DNA of 64,000 nucleotides from Methylotenera sp. (lineage in GTDB: Bacteria; Pseudomonadota; Gammaproteobacteria; Burkholderiales; Methylophilaceae): contig JABFRQ010000004.1 of assembly GCA_013141075.1 (NCBI GenBank), positions 67,073 through 131,072 on the forward strand, written 5' to 3'. Of the stretch, positions 51,803 to 61,251 are shown one piece after another. The translations under genes were made by a program, and so were the position numbers. Under the pieces are notes generated by a model. It saw only the letters and a list, made by a program, of their open reading frames with translations, had not been told where the DNA came from and ran no database searches. Position 1 is the first letter of the stretch. The number at the start of each line of letters is the position of its first letter.

Positions 51803-52468
51803 CTAATTTGCTGGCGAAGCAGGCGCAGGTTCAGCTACAAAAATCTCTACACGGCGGTTTTTAGCCTTGTTTGCTACGGTATCATTGGCCACTAAAGGCT
51901 CGCGAGAGCCGCGCCCATCAATCACAATGCGATTCAAAGTCACGCCTCTAGACGTTAAATAATCGCGCACGCTTGCCGCACGGCTCATTGATAACGGGTT
52001 GTTAATCGCATCGCTACCAGTGCTATCAGTGTGGCCGATTATCGTCACATTGCTATTTGGGTTAGCCACTAAACTTTTGGCAAACGTATCTAATATCGAC
52101 CTAAAATTAGGGCTGATGTCAGCATGGCCCACTTCAAATGAAATATCACTTGGAATATCCAATTTCAAGCGATTATCTGGCGTTTGTGTCACCGCAACGC
52201 CAGTGCCTGCTGTGGCTTCTTCCATCTGCTTTTTTTGCTCCTCTTGGCGTTTAGACCACACATTACCCGCCACACCGCCAGCCACACCACCAACTGCCGC
52301 GCCAATCACCGCGCCTTTGGTCTTGCCAGCAATAGCACCCACTACCGCACCAGCACCAGCACCAATTGCTGCGCCTTTTGCTGTGCCTTTTTGAGTTTCA
52401 GTCATGCCCGCACAACCACCCAATGTAAATGCCACTAACACAGAACCTGCAATTATTTTATTACGCAT
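51803..52468 (-). CDS. OmpA-family lipoprotein with glycine zipper
   Basis: 221 residues. Signal peptide with lipobox TLGGC (Cys19), a glycine-zipper stretch GAAIGAGAGAVVGAIAGKTK and a second GAAVGGVAGGVAGNVW (about 30-70), then an OmpA-C domain (about 110-215) with HTDSTGSDAINNPLSMSRA and DGRGSREPLVANDTVANKA, which binds peptidoglycan. Start at 52468 preceded by AAGGGAG. This is the Pal/YiaD type of protein, linking the outer membrane to the wall. Confidence 0.93.
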   Translation of the reverse strand: MRNKIIAGSVLVAFTLGGCAGMTETQKGTAKGAAIGAGAGAVVGAIAGKTKGAVIGAAVGGVAGGVAGNVWSKRQEEQKKQMEEATAGTGVAVTQTPDNRLKLDIPSDISFEVGHADISPNFRSILDTFAKSLVANPNSNVTIIGHTDSTGSDAINNPLSMSRAASVRDYLTSRGVTLNRIVIDGRGSREPLVANDTVANKAKNRRVEIFVAEPAPASPAN

Positions 52469-52654
52469 ATTAACTCCCTTAACTGATGAAACAACCGATT
52501 CGTTAACTAGCATAAGTATGCGAATTAACGAATATTAAAAAATCAGTTTATCAATATTTATTTACAGAAAATGTTAACTAAACGTAATAAAACGTAACAG
52601 TTTGAGACGAACTTAAGCCATCACTAAAATGCTCGCATATTCATTGTTATTTAC

Positions 52655-52700
52655 ACTGCCCAGCGAGGCAATCTGGGAGCGGCTCGCAGGGCAGTTGTTT
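52655..52700 (-). terminator. Terminator-like hairpin, family B copy 5
   Basis: ACTGCCCAGCGAGGC / GGCTCGCAGGGCAGT with two mismatches, followed on the + side by TGTTTTT. It lies in the long spacer upstream of the OmpA-family gene. Confidence 0.75.
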
Positions 52701-52719
52701 TTACAATGAATGCGCGCAT

Positions 52720-53064
52720 ACGTGAGGGAGGAGAGAATTTAGACACAAAAAAACCGTGAAATTTCTGCGCTATTGACCTTAAATCCCCTGCTGCTGCGCC
52801 TGAGATTGCGCTGACTTTGGGAGGATTTCGGTAAGCGGCTATTTGAGCCAAGCGCTTTTAGTGGCGAGTTCCCGCTTGTCGTCCAAAAACTATGTCAATC
52901 GCAGGAAACAAGCGATAGGGGGTAGCCTTCTTTTTGGTTACTTTTTCTTGGCTAAACAGGAAAAAGTAACTCGCCAGTCGCGCGAAAGCGACCAATTACA
53001 TAAGGCGCAATGTCTTTCAGTTATTGCGCCCTACCGTGACTCCATTAGAAATGGTGAGCAATGC
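52720..53064. other. Gene-free relic zone with small hairpins
   Basis: Of the 596 bp between the OmpA-family lipoprotein start and the next gene, this part carries no convincing gene. It has an 11-bp hairpin GTTACTTTTTC / GAAAAAGTAAC at 52937-52970, and an 8-bp hairpin GGCGCAAT / ATTGCGCC at 53004-53030, which resemble repeats common in proteobacterial intergenic DNA. Short open frames on both strands look repeat-derived (FGYFFLAKQEKVTR on +, HGFFVSKFSPPSRMRAF on -), a pattern I have seen as over-annotated ORFs. Probably debris of mobile or repeat elements. Confidence 0.6.
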
Positions 53065-53538
53065 TTATGGAAGCAATCTTGATAAAAAATTTTCTTTCAA
53101 CTTCAGGTCTTCTTTTGAACTCAAAACAAGTTCAGCAAGACACTTTTCTGACTTAGCTAGGTTGTTATCAAGGTGTTCAATATAAGATTGCTCGTCATCA
53201 TCATGCATAAATTCTTTCAATGCATTATTTGCTCGAGTTGAAAAAAGGAACGCCCCGCTATCAGCAAGCCGCCTAACTTTTGGGTAAGACTCATCCCAAA
53301 AAGCATTCATTTTTTTCTTAAAATCTTCAGGCAAGTCACGATATTCAATTTCAGCTTTGTAGTGTTTTTCAAAGTAATAAACAATATCAGAAAGTGCTTC
53401 AATAGCATCTTGATAGGCCTTAACACGTAACTCCCACCACTTGCGATGACGGTAATCACGATTCGCTAGACGTGATGAAAATAGACCTGCTACAAGTCCC
53501 ACAGCACCTAATTTCAAGAGTTCCAAAATGATTTCCAT
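53065..53538 (-). CDS. Unknown membrane-anchored helical protein
   Basis: 157 residues, unrecognised. One N-terminal hydrophobic helix (LELLKLGAVGLVAGLFSS, about 5-22) followed by RDYRHRKWWELRVKAYQDAI and a helix-rich cytoplasmic part with many Glu/Lys/Asp residues. No Cys-rich or catalytic motif. Proteins with this N-terminal anchor and WWELR-type segment appear scattered in accessory regions of many bacteria. Base composition is AT-rich and the gene sits between the relic zone and the large dehydrogenase (32 bp downstream of its stop on the same strand), so acquired status is likely. Function not assignable. Confidence 0.6.
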   Translation of the reverse strand: MEIILELLKLGAVGLVAGLFSSRLANRDYRHRKWWELRVKAYQDAIEALSDIVYYFEKHYKAEIEYRDLPEDFKKKMNAFWDESYPKVRRLADSGAFLFSTRANNALKEFMHDDDEQSYIEHLDNNLAKSEKCLAELVLSSKEDLKLKENFLSRLLP

Positions 53539-53570
53539 ATTAAAATTACCTAACTCATAATAAGTATTAT

Positions 53571-56500
53571 CTACAGCAACACCTTCTCAATCCCACCATT
53601 ATTCACTCGCGCTACATACTCCTGCATCCAGTTCTCACCAAGAATATGCTTTGCCATTTCAACCACAATGTAATCCGCCTCAATGCCCGTGTCTTCGCCA
53701 TAACGCGCTAGGCCTTGCAGGCAGCTTGGGCAGCTGGTTAAAATCTTCACTTTCTCTTCAGGGTTACCTACCGTTAAGCCCATTTTACCCATGCCTTTTT
53801 CAAGCTCTTCTTGCTTGCGCATTTTTACTTGGCTGGCAATATCTGGGCGGGCAACGGCAAAGGTGCCGCTTTCGCCACAGCAACGGTCATTAAGCTGTAC
53901 ATCTTGCCCCATAAGCTTATTGGTCACTTCCATCGGCTTGTAGGTTTTCATTGGGCTGTGGCATGGGTCGTGGTACATATATTTTGTACCTGTTATGCCT
54001 GCCAGTTTCATGTCTTTTTCCATCAAATACTCATGAATATCTAGCAACCTGCAACCTGGGAATATCTTTTCAAATTCGTATTTTTGCAGCTGGTCCATAC
54101 ACGTGCCGCAAGACACAATCACGGTTTTAATATCCAAGTAATTGAGCGTATTCGCCACACGGTGAAATAACACGCGGTTATCTGTGGTAATTTGTTGGCC
54201 TTTATCGTGATTGCCCGCAGAGGTTTGCGGGTAGCCGCAACACAAGTAACCAGGCGGTAGCACGGTAATTGCGCCCACTTCATACAGCATGGCTTGCGTG
54301 GCTAAACCAACGTTTGAAAACAAGCGCTCAGAGCCGCAACCTGGGAAGTAAAACACGGCTTCACTGTCTTCCGTCACCTTTTTCGGGTTACGAATCACAG
54401 GAATCATGCTGTTATCTTCAATGCCGAGCAGTGCGCGTGACGTTTTAGTCGGCATTTTCTTAGGCATTGGGCGATTGATAAAATGAATTATCTGCGCTTT
54501 GATTTCAGGCTTGCCAACGGTAGCTGGCGGCCTGATTTTGTCTTTTAATAGGTGAAACTTTTTAGCTAGTTTATGCGCAAAATTTTGTGCTCTGTAGCCA
54601 ATGGTTACCATAAATGTGCGCATCAATTTAATGGTGGCAGGGTCTTTAGCATTCAAAAACGCCATGCCCAGCGCAGTGCCTGGGTTAAATTGCTTTTTGC
54701 CTTGCTCGCGCAAAAAGTTGCGCATTGCGACTGAAACATCACCAAAATCAATGTCAACAGGGCACGGGTTTAGGCATTTATGGCACACCGTGCAATGGTC
54801 AGCCACATCGTTAAATTCATCAAAATGTTTAAGCGAAATACCGCGCCGCGTTTGCTCTTCATACAAAAATGCTTCAATCAGCAATGATGTACCTAAAATT
54901 TTATTACGCGGGCTATACAGCAAATTAGCCCTCGGCACGTGCGTGGTACACACAGGCTTACATTTGCCGCAACGCAAGCAATCGCTAATAGAATCGGCAA
55001 TTTCGCCAATGGCTGATTGCTCCATGATGATACTTTCTTGCTCAAGCAAGCCAAAGCTTGGTGTGTAAGCGTTTTCAAGCCCAGAGCCCGCCATGAGTTT
55101 ACCTTTGTTAAAGTGGCCGTTTGGGTCTACTTTATTTTTGTATTTGGTAAAAGCTTCAATAGTTGAAGTTTCCAAAAATTCCATTTTGGTAATGCCGATG
55201 CCATGCTCGCCAGAAATCACGCCATCTAGCCCTTTAGCTAGCGCCATTACTCTTGCAACGGCTTCATGTGCCTCTTGCATCATCTCGTAATTGTCTGAAT
55301 TTACAGGAATATTGGTATGTACATTACCATCACCCGCATGCATGTGCAGGGCAATAAACACGCGGCCTTTGAGCACTGCCTTGTGAATTTCGTCGCATTT
55401 ATCCAATATTTTTTGGTACTCGCGCCCTGCAAAAATATCCGCCATCGGGCGTTTGAGTTCGCGCTTCCATGAAATGCGTAAGTCGTAAGATTGCACGGCG
55501 CGGAATACATTTTCGTATTGTGTAAGATTGGCTGCGGCATCGCCCAAAATGTTGATTGGCGCGTCTAAATTGTTGAGTATTAAGCTCCAGTTTTCGCGCA
55601 ATTTTGCGATTAAAGCTAAGGCCATGGTTTGCTTGGTTTTCACCATTTCAGCATCGGCATTGCCATCTTCATCTGCTTGCAAAGGCAAATCGCCTTGCAT
55701 AAATACTTCTAAGGCATCGAGCAATTTAAGCTTATTTTTAATTGAAAGCTCAATGTTAATACGCTCAATCCCGTCAGAATAATCGCCCAAACGTGGCAAT
55801 GGAATCACCACGTCTTCATTGATTTTAAAAGCATTGGTGTGCTTGGCAATGGCGGCGGTACGCGCACGGTCTAGCCAGAATTTTTTGCGCGCTTCGTTAG
55901 ACACCGCAATAAAGCCTTCACCATTTCTAGCATTACATAAGCGCACAATGTGTGAAGCGGCTTCGCCTACGGCGTTTTCATCATCACTGGCAATATCTGC
56001 AATTAACACCATTTTTGGGCGTTGTTGGCGTGCGGCCTTGGTGGCGTAACCCACGGCTTTAATGTAGCGCTCGTCCATGTGTTCTAAGCCCGCCATCAAT
56101 ACAATGGGGTCTTTTCTGGCCGTAGCATCTAAGTAATCTTTAATTTCAACAATGGCTGGCACGGCGTGTGATACGTTGCCAAAAAACTCCAGCGCAACGG
56201 TGCGCACATGCTTAGGCATGCGGTGCAATATGAATGTGGCGCTGGTAATTAAGCCATCGCAGCCTTCTTTTTGTATGCCAGGTAAGCCACTTAAAAACTT
56301 ATCAGTAACGTCTTTGCCTAAACCAACTTTTCTAAAACTTGGCCCTGCAATTTCTAAAATTTCTGGTTCACCAATGAGTGTTTTCATGTCTTCCGCATAA
56401 CGGCTAACTTTAAAGCGTGCCATGGCGATGTCATGAATTTTGCCAAGGTTATGGTCTAAACGCTCAACCTCCATCCAATCGCCATCAGGCGTTACCATGC

Positions 56501-57089
56501 GCCATGAGGCGAGGTTATCTAGCGCAGTACCCCAAAGCACCGCTTTTTTGCCGCCTGCATTCATGGCTACGTTGCCGCCGATACATGAAGCGTCAGCAGA
56601 AGTAGGATCGCAAGCAAACTCTAAGCCTGCGTCTGTTGCGGCTTCCATCGCGCGGCGCGTTACTACGCCCGCGCCACATTCAATAGTCGCCACTTGGCGT
56701 GCAACACCTGGCAAAGTACGCATTTGTACGCCTGTGTGTTGATCTAATTTTTCAGTGTTAATCACCGCAGACATTGGCGTGAGCGGAATTGCGCCTCCCG
56801 TATATCCTGTGCCGCCTCCACGTGGAATCACCGTAAGCCCAAGCTCAATACAGGCACGCACCAAAGCGGCGATTTCTTTTTCAGTATCTGGGTTTAATAC
56901 CACAAATGGATATTCAACGCGCCAGTCAGTGGCATCGGTTACATGTGAAACGCGGGCTAAACCGTCAAACTGTACGTTATCTTTGCGAGTGATTTTGGTG
57001 AGTTTGGCCAGCGCTTTTTTACGTAAATCGTAAGTTTTGCGAAAATCTTCTGCAAACTTCTCAACCGCTTGCTGTACAGCAGCCACCAT
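53571..57089 (-). CDS. FAD-binding and 4Fe-4S dehydrogenase, main part of a frameshifted DUF3683 protein
   Basis: 1172 residues from ATG 57089. In order: FAD_binding_4 domain ([16 protein letters not shown]), FAD-oxidase C-terminal domain with [17 protein letters not shown], two 4Fe-4S motifs ([32 protein letters not shown]), and CCG-type segments ([26 protein letters not shown]). It is a single-chain analogue of GlcD+GlcF or D-lactate dehydrogenase, and reduces quinone in the membrane with a 2-hydroxyacid as probable substrate. Family members carry an N-terminal DUF3683 domain; here that domain is encoded out of frame just upstream (56957-57448). One extra base in the A5 run (T5 on +, 57089-57093) would fuse them. 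Confidence 0.85.
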   Translation of the reverse strand: MVAAVQQAVEKFAEDFRKTYDLRKKALAKLTKITRKDNVQFDGLARVSHVTDATDWRVEYPFVVLNPDTEKEIAALVRACIELGLTVIPRGGGTGYTGGAIPLTPMSAVINTEKLDQHTGVQMRTLPGVARQVATIECGAGVVTRRAMEAATDAGLEFACDPTSADASCIGGNVAMNAGGKKAVLWGTALDNLASWRMVTPDGDWMEVERLDHNLGKIHDIAMARFKVSRYAEDMKTLIGEPEILEIAGPSFRKVGLGKDVTDKFLSGLPGIQKEGCDGLITSATFILHRMPKHVRTVALEFFGNVSHAVPAIVEIKDYLDATARKDPIVLMAGLEHMDERYIKAVGYATKAARQQRPKMVLIADIASDDENAVGEAASHIVRLCNARNGEGFIAVSNEARKKFWLDRARTAAIAKHTNAFKINEDVVIPLPRLGDYSDGIERINIELSIKNKLKLLDALEVFMQGDLPLQADEDGNADAEMVKTKQTMALALIAKLRENWSLILNNLDAPINILGDAAANLTQYENVFRAVQSYDLRISWKRELKRPMADIFAGREYQKILDKCDEIHKAVLKGRVFIALHMHAGDGNVHTNIPVNSDNYEMMQEAHEAVARVMALAKGLDGVISGEHGIGITKMEFLETSTIEAFTKYKNKVDPNGHFNKGKLMAGSGLENAYTPSFGLLEQESIIMEQSAIGEIADSISDCLRCGKCKPVCTTHVPRANLLYSPRNKILGTSLLIEAFLYEEQTRRGISLKHFDEFNDVADHCTVCHKCLNPCPVDIDFGDVSVAMRNFLREQGKKQFNPGTALGMAFLNAKDPATIKLMRTFMVTIGYRAQNFAHKLAKKFHLLKDKIRPPATVGKPEIKAQIIHFINRPMPKKMPTKTSRALLGIEDNSMIPVIRNPKKVTEDSEAVFYFPGCGSERLFSNVGLATQAMLYEVGAITVLPPGYLCCGYPQTSAGNHDKGQQITTDNRVLFHRVANTLNYLDIKTVIVSCGTCMDQLQKYEFEKIFPGCRLLDIHEYLMEKDMKLAGITGTKYMYHDPCHSPMKTYKPMEVTNKLMGQDVQLNDRCCGESGTFAVARPDIASQVKMRKQEELEKGMGKMGLTVGNPEEKVKILTSCPSCLQGLARYGEDTGIEADYIVVEMAKHILGENWMQEYVARVNNGGIEKVLL

Positions 57090-57448
57090 TTTTGCACTTT
57101 TACATTCGCTGTACCACTTGCATTGCGCTCATCAATCGCATCAATACGATGCTGTAGCGCATCTATCAAGGCTTTACGACGTTTTGGATTTTCTAATAAA
57201 TCATCTTGTAGATACGGGTTACGCGTCACCACCCATAAATCGCCCAGCACCTCAAATAGCATACGTGCGCTGCGGCCAGTTTTACGCTCGCCACGTAAAG
57301 CATTTAAAATATCCCAAATATCTTCACCCAAGAACCGAATCACAATTTCGCGGTCTGAGAACGAGGTGTAGTTGTAAGGAATTTCGCGCAAGCGTGCCGT
57401 TGGTTGCGGATTTGAATTCAAGATATTGCTAGGAAGAGGTGCATTCAT
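56957..57448 (-). CDS. DUF3683 N-terminal part of the same dehydrogenase, in a different frame
   Basis: 163-codon frame. Residues 1 to about 115 form the DUF3683 domain ([57 protein letters not shown]). After VKVQK the frame runs into non-family sequence ([16 protein letters not shown]) that is a shifted reading of the dehydrogenase start. The last in-frame codons (VQ then AAA) sit at the A5 run next to the ATG of the next frame. Three explanations are a real inactivating or split mutation, a frameshift by slippage on the A-run, or an assembly error. The 130-bp overlap permits translational coupling. Confidence 0.7.
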   Translation of the reverse strand: MNAPLPSNILNSNPQPTARLREIPYNYTSFSDREIVIRFLGEDIWDILNALRGERKTGRSARMLFEVLGDLWVVTRNPYLQDDLLENPKRRKALIDALQHRIDAIDERNASGTANVKVQKWWLLYSKRLRSLQKIFAKLTIYVKKRWPNSPKSLAKITYSLTV

Positions 57449-57647
57449 TTTTTTTGAGAATAGCTTTGCTATTAAAAAAGCGATTATAACATGCCAAAAC
57501 CTAGTAAATAAGCGTAAGCATTTTGTGGTTATTTAGTAATGTTCTTCTTTAAATTGACGGCCAGTAAGTGATATTTTTTTTATTCCATGTAAACTCTTAG
57601 CTGAACAAAATTATTGAGCAGTATTTTATTAAAAAAGGTAAAAAATC

Positions 57648-58058
57648 ATGTTATGGATTAAGGCGCTGCATATTATTTTTGTAACCAGTTGGTTTGCTGG
57701 GCTATTTTATTTGCCTAGATTATTTGTGAATCACGCGATGGTAACTGACTCTGCGACTTCAGAACGCCTAAAACTTATGGAGCAAAAGCTGTATCGTTTT
57801 ATGTTGCCATTAGCAATATTGGCGCTGGTTTTCGGCTTATGGCTGTGGTTTGGCTACGGCATTACGGGTAAATGGATGCATCCAAAACTAACGCTAGTTG
57901 CCGTGCTTGTAGGCTACCATTTTTATTGTGGAAAATTAGTCAATAACTTTAAGCAAGATAAAAATACACGCAGCCATGTGTGGTTTCGCTGGTTTAATGA
58001 GCTGCCAGTAGTTGTGCTAACAATTGTTGTGATTTTGGTTGTGGTTAAACCGTTTTAA
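57648..58058 (+). CDS. hemJ: HemJ-like protoporphyrinogen oxidase (CopD/UPF0093)
   Basis: Oxidises protoporphyrinogen IX to protoporphyrin IX in haem synthesis; the reaction needs a membrane electron acceptor. 136 residues, four membrane helices. Family motifs: LWIKALHIIFVTSWFAGLFY with His8, PRLFVNHAM, and KWMHPKLTLVAVLVGYHFY with Lys and His; C-terminal WFRWFNELPVVVLTIVVIL. This is the oxygen-independent-type enzyme replacing HemG/HemY in many bacteria. It stands before an unknown gene (17 bp later) on the same strand. Confidence 0.85.
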   Translation: MLWIKALHIIFVTSWFAGLFYLPRLFVNHAMVTDSATSERLKLMEQKLYRFMLPLAILALVFGLWLWFGYGITGKWMHPKLTLVAVLVGYHFYCGKLVNNFKQDKNTRSHVWFRWFNELPVVVLTIVVILVVVKPF

Positions 58059-58074
58059 CTTAACTAAAAAACCA

Positions 58075-58824
58075 ATGGATATTTTTAACTCACAATGGCT
58101 GCTGAATATGCTGGCGAAATCCAGCAAAACGCCGCAAGGGCGTATGCTCAGCCTATTTGATATTTTGAATGACTGGCTAAACGCGCCTGATGTTCATGTA
58201 AAAGTTGCTAAAAATGCTGCGCAAAATGCGCTGTTAATAGCCTTTTTAACTGAGCAGGCGGCTGCTTGCGGTGCGGCAAGCCCAGCGATTCTGGCTGAAC
58301 ATCTCGCCCTGATTGCGCGCAACGCTGCCCAGCAAGAAATCAATCAGCCAGGTTGTGGCAGCTTAATTCATGCTAAAAAAGCAGCCAACGCACTTATTTT
58401 GGCGCAAACGCAAAAAGAATGGCCTGCGCTAAAAGTAAGCAATAAATCTGCTATTTACGGAGTTGCGGCAAGTTTGCTGGTAGCGAGCATTGCAGTTGGT
58501 TGGTTGCCTGCATGGCAGCATGGTTCGCCTCAGGTGGTGGCAGCAAAAAATGTGCCCAATATTGCGGAAATTACCTCACTTTATGAAACGAAACTGAGTG
58601 CGCAAGATGCCGTCACCATGTATGCCAAATACGAGAAAATGCGCAATGGTACATGCCAGTTTCCTGAAGCACTGCAAATTCCAGACAAAGACAAAGCGGT
58701 TTATTTAGAAAATGTGGTTGGCGGAAAAATCCCGACCAACTTGAGTGACTTGGCGATTGCCAATGCTTACTTAGAAAAGGTGCGCTGTAATTTCACACCT
58801 ATGTTAATGGCAAATTCAAAGTAG
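58075..58824 (+). CDS. Unknown protein with one central membrane helix
   Basis: 249 residues from ATG 58075 (MDIFNSQWLLNML); an upstream frame from 58039 overlaps hemJ and is rejected. The N-terminal half is Ala-rich and helical (NAAQNALLIAFLTEQAAACG, NAAQQEINQPGCGSLIHAKK). A hydrophobic helix is near residues 130-148 (AIYGVAASLLVASIAVGWLP). The C-terminal third may be periplasmic, with two Cys (NGTCQFPEAL, KVRCNFTPML) that could pair. No known domain is recognised. Cotranscribed with hemJ by its 16-bp gap. Confidence 0.6.
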   Translation: MDIFNSQWLLNMLAKSSKTPQGRMLSLFDILNDWLNAPDVHVKVAKNAAQNALLIAFLTEQAAACGAASPAILAEHLALIARNAAQQEINQPGCGSLIHAKKAANALILAQTQKEWPALKVSNKSAIYGVAASLLVASIAVGWLPAWQHGSPQVVAAKNVPNIAEITSLYETKLSAQDAVTMYAKYEKMRNGTCQFPEALQIPDKDKAVYLENVVGGKIPTNLSDLAIANAYLEKVRCNFTPMLMANSK

Positions 58825-58891
58825 TTAATCTCATACTCACTAGGGCTAAAAGTTAGGGTTTTAAACCTAACCAAAAGCCTAGTTTAATTGC

Positions 58892-59425
58892 TTACTCAGT
58901 AATTTTTTTCAAATTATCTAAACCTCCGCGGTACACCGCATGAATAGTGCCTGTAGCGGCTTCGTTATCTTGACCTTTTGCTGGCGTAGCTGATAAATCT
59001 TTACGATTAAAGTTACCTTTCCAAATCACTTCTGAGCTTGTTGCGCCCGTTGACTTTACTTGAATGGTAGAAGAGTAATTGCTCACTGGTAACACGCCTT
59101 CGTTAATGACATAAGAATAACTCATGCCAGCAGCGTTATAAGCGGTGAATGCCTCTTTAATCGTACCGCCATCTTGCAGCGTTAATAAGCGCACAGCACC
59201 TTGCGTGTTATTTGTGCCGCTGGTAATTTCAGTTTTAGCCACAGCTGGGTGAAACGCACCTAAATCACCAAAATCACCTACTTTTGCCCACACTTTACTT
59301 GCTGGTGCGTTAATGCTGACTTTTTCTTCTACCATTAAATTGCCTGAAGTAGTTGCGCCGCCTGTTGCGCAAGCGCCTAACAATGCTGCAGAAACTACAA
59401 TTGATAGATTTGCTAACTTTCTCAT
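58892..59425 (-). CDS. SRPBCC-family lipoprotein (START/polyketide cyclase-like)
   Basis: 177 residues. Signal peptide ends in LLGAC (Cys19), so a lipoprotein. The mature part has the helix-grip SRPBCC pattern: VEEKVSINAPASKVWAKVGD, LGAFHPAVAKTE, YSYVINEGVLPVSNYSSTIQ and VIWKGNFNRKD. These bind hydrophobic ligands. Export as a lipoprotein is unusual for a family that is mostly cytoplasmic, and the same arrangement is found in some environmental proteobacteria. Divergent from the TetR regulator gene with a dyad 39 bp upstream of its start, so it is probably that regulator's target. Confidence 0.8.
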   Translation of the reverse strand: MRKLANLSIVVSAALLGACATGGATTSGNLMVEEKVSINAPASKVWAKVGDFGDLGAFHPAVAKTEITSGTNNTQGAVRLLTLQDGGTIKEAFTAYNAAGMSYSYVINEGVLPVSNYSSTIQVKSTGATSSEVIWKGNFNRKDLSATPAKGQDNEAATGTIHAVYRGGLDNLKKITE

Positions 59426-59463
59426 GATTCACTCCAAATAATTAGTAATATTGACGATAAAAT

Positions 59464-59481
59464 GTATACCGTTCTGTATAC
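59464..59481. promoter_or_regulatory. Candidate TetR operator between the SRPBCC and tetR genes
   Basis: GTATAC-CGTTCT-GTATAC: two palindromic hexamers 12 bp apart (start to start) in the 200-bp divergent AT-rich spacer. It lies 39 bp before the SRPBCC start and 145 bp before tetR. Confidence 0.5.
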
Positions 59482-59625
59482 TATATTCTTACTTATTTTA
59501 AAAGTAAATATAAATTACTTAATTATTTTATGCACTTATAATTAAATCTATAAATATATTTAAACAATATATTACCTGTAAGTATAATTTACAAATAGCG
59601 TTAATCTCATGTTATACTAAAAATT

Positions 59626-60195
59626 ATGAGCGATTTAAAAGATAAAATTTTATTGGTTGCAACCGATCTTTTTCATACCCGTGGCATTAACTCTACGGGT
59701 GTGGATACTATTGTTGCGGTTGCTGGCACCACTAAAATGACGCTTTATAAATACTTTACTAGCAAAGAGCAGTTGATTTTAGAGGTCTTGCAAAAAAGTC
59801 AGCAAGACTTTCAAAGTTGGATAGATGAAAAGTTAAATTCTGGCAGCAAAAAACCTAGCGATAAAATTCAAAAACTATTTGATTACATTGAAGAATGGGT
59901 CAATTCGCCAGCGTTTATTGGTGTGGGCTTTATCAAAGCCTCGGCGGAGTTCCCTAATGAAGAAAACCCTATTCATCAACTATCCTCGCAGCAATCACGT
60001 GAATTTAGGCAGTTTATAGGCAAGCTTGCCAACCAAGCAGATATTAAAGATGCTGATGGTTTGGCTCTGCAACTTTCATTATTATTTGAAGGTGCTGTGC
60101 AGGCTGAACAAATGAAACGCGGCTCTGGCGCCATTAAATATGCAAAAAAAGCCGCTAAAATTTTGATAGACGGCGCAGCTAAAGCCAGCGCTTAA
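59626..60195 (+). CDS. TetR/AcrR family transcriptional regulator
   Basis: 189 residues. Canonical N-terminal HTH (KILLVATDLFHTRGINSTGV, then AVAGTTKMTLYKYFTSKEQL), with a ligand-binding C-terminal domain rich in helices (LFDYIEEWVNSPAFIGVGF). The ligand is unknown. Divergent to the SRPBCC lipoprotein, suggesting local control; the PfkB kinase gene starts 71 bp after the stop. Confidence 0.93.
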   Translation: MSDLKDKILLVATDLFHTRGINSTGVDTIVAVAGTTKMTLYKYFTSKEQLILEVLQKSQQDFQSWIDEKLNSGSKKPSDKIQKLFDYIEEWVNSPAFIGVGFIKASAEFPNEENPIHQLSSQQSREFRQFIGKLANQADIKDADGLALQLSLLFEGAVQAEQMKRGSGAIKYAKKAAKILIDGAAKASA

Positions 60196-60265
60196 CACAT
60201 CTAAACTGGCTTTAAACCGCTATTTGCAAGATAATGGCGTTTTCAATTTACGCATAAACTTTTTC

Positions 60266-61219
60266 ATGTCTATTCTCATCTGCGGTTCACTCGCCTTTGA
60301 CACCATTATGGTGTTTCAAGATCAATTTAAAAATCACATTTTGCCAGATAAAATTCACGCCTTAAGCGTGGCGTTTTATGTACCTGAAATGCGCCGTGAA
60401 TTTGGCGGCACTGCGGGTAATATTGCCTATAATTTGCAGTTGCTTGAAGGCAACCCGCTTATTATGGCGACTGTGGGCGAAGATTTTGGTACTTATGCAA
60501 CGTGGCTGAACAGCAATAAACTCAATACCACGCACATTAAGACTATTGCCAATAGTTTTACTGCGCAGGCGTTTATTACTACTGATTTAGACGACAACCA
60601 AATTACTGCTTTTCACCCAGGTGCGATGGTGGAATCACACCAAAACAGCGTGAACGATGCAAGCGATGTAGCCCTAGCAATTGTTGCGCCAGATGGCCGT
60701 GATGGTATGTTTCAACATGCGCGCGAGTGCTTTGAAGCAGGCATTCCATTTTTGTTTGACCCAGGCCAAGGTTTGCCAATGTTCAATGGCGAAGAGCTTT
60801 TGCAGTTTATTGAAATGGCTGATTACTTGGCAGTGAACGATTATGAATCACAAATTATTCAAGATAAAACAGGGCTAAACCTAGAGCAATTAGCACAAAA
60901 AGTGAAGGCCTTAATCGTTACGCTGGGCGGCGCCGGCTCACATATTTATGCCGATGGTCAACGCTTTGAGATTCCATGCGTTAAGGCTATGAGTATTGTT
61001 GACCCAACGGGTTGCGGTGATGCCTACCGCGCGGGTCTGCTTTACGGCATGGCAAAAGGCTGGGATTGGCCAACTTGCGGGCGCTTAGCTTCAACCATGG
61101 GCGCAATTAAAATTGAAAGTCGTGGTGGGCAAAACCACAAACCAAGCCGCGCGGATATTGAAGCGATTTATACGCAAGCGTTAGTGAATGAAACTAAATT
61201 AGATGAAATTAAGTCCTAA
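60266..61219 (+). CDS. PfkB-family carbohydrate/nucleoside kinase (adenosine kinase-like)
   Basis: 317 residues from ATG 60266 (MSILICGSLAFDTIMVF). The PfkB signatures are EFGGTAGNIAYNLQLLEG at the N-terminal side and PTGCGDAYRAGLLYG (catalytic Asp) at the C-terminal side. The overall length and the ICGSLAFDTIM start resemble adenosine kinase/ribokinase. An upstream frame from 60224 has no support. Substrate cannot be told from the sequence. It precedes a glycine-zipper lipoprotein by 32 bp. Confidence 0.88.
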   Translation: MSILICGSLAFDTIMVFQDQFKNHILPDKIHALSVAFYVPEMRREFGGTAGNIAYNLQLLEGNPLIMATVGEDFGTYATWLNSNKLNTTHIKTIANSFTAQAFITTDLDDNQITAFHPGAMVESHQNSVNDASDVALAIVAPDGRDGMFQHARECFEAGIPFLFDPGQGLPMFNGEELLQFIEMADYLAVNDYESQIIQDKTGLNLEQLAQKVKALIVTLGGAGSHIYADGQRFEIPCVKAMSIVDPTGCGDAYRAGLLYGMAKGWDWPTCGRLASTMGAIKIESRGGQNHKPSRADIEAIYTQALVNETKLDEIKS

Positions 61220-61251
61220 GTTAGGATAATATTTTTTAAAGGAAACAAGCA

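Noticed and set aside
52843-53082. 79-codon + strand frame beginning MSQALLVASS
   Set aside because: It runs through two hairpins and into the 3' end of the gene at 53065 on the other strand; its FGYFFLAKQEKVTR segment is typical of over-called repeat ORFs. No ribosome site.
57085-57096. Canonical programmed -1 slippery heptamer at the DUF3683 junction
   Set aside because: The in-frame sequence G CAA AAA does not match X XXY YYZ, and I see no strong downstream stem. Slippage on the A-run is still possible but not supported by motif.
57037-57432. 131-codon + strand frame antisense to the DUF3683 region
   Set aside because: It mirrors the conserved DUF3683 coding strand, has no ribosome site and a biased residue content.
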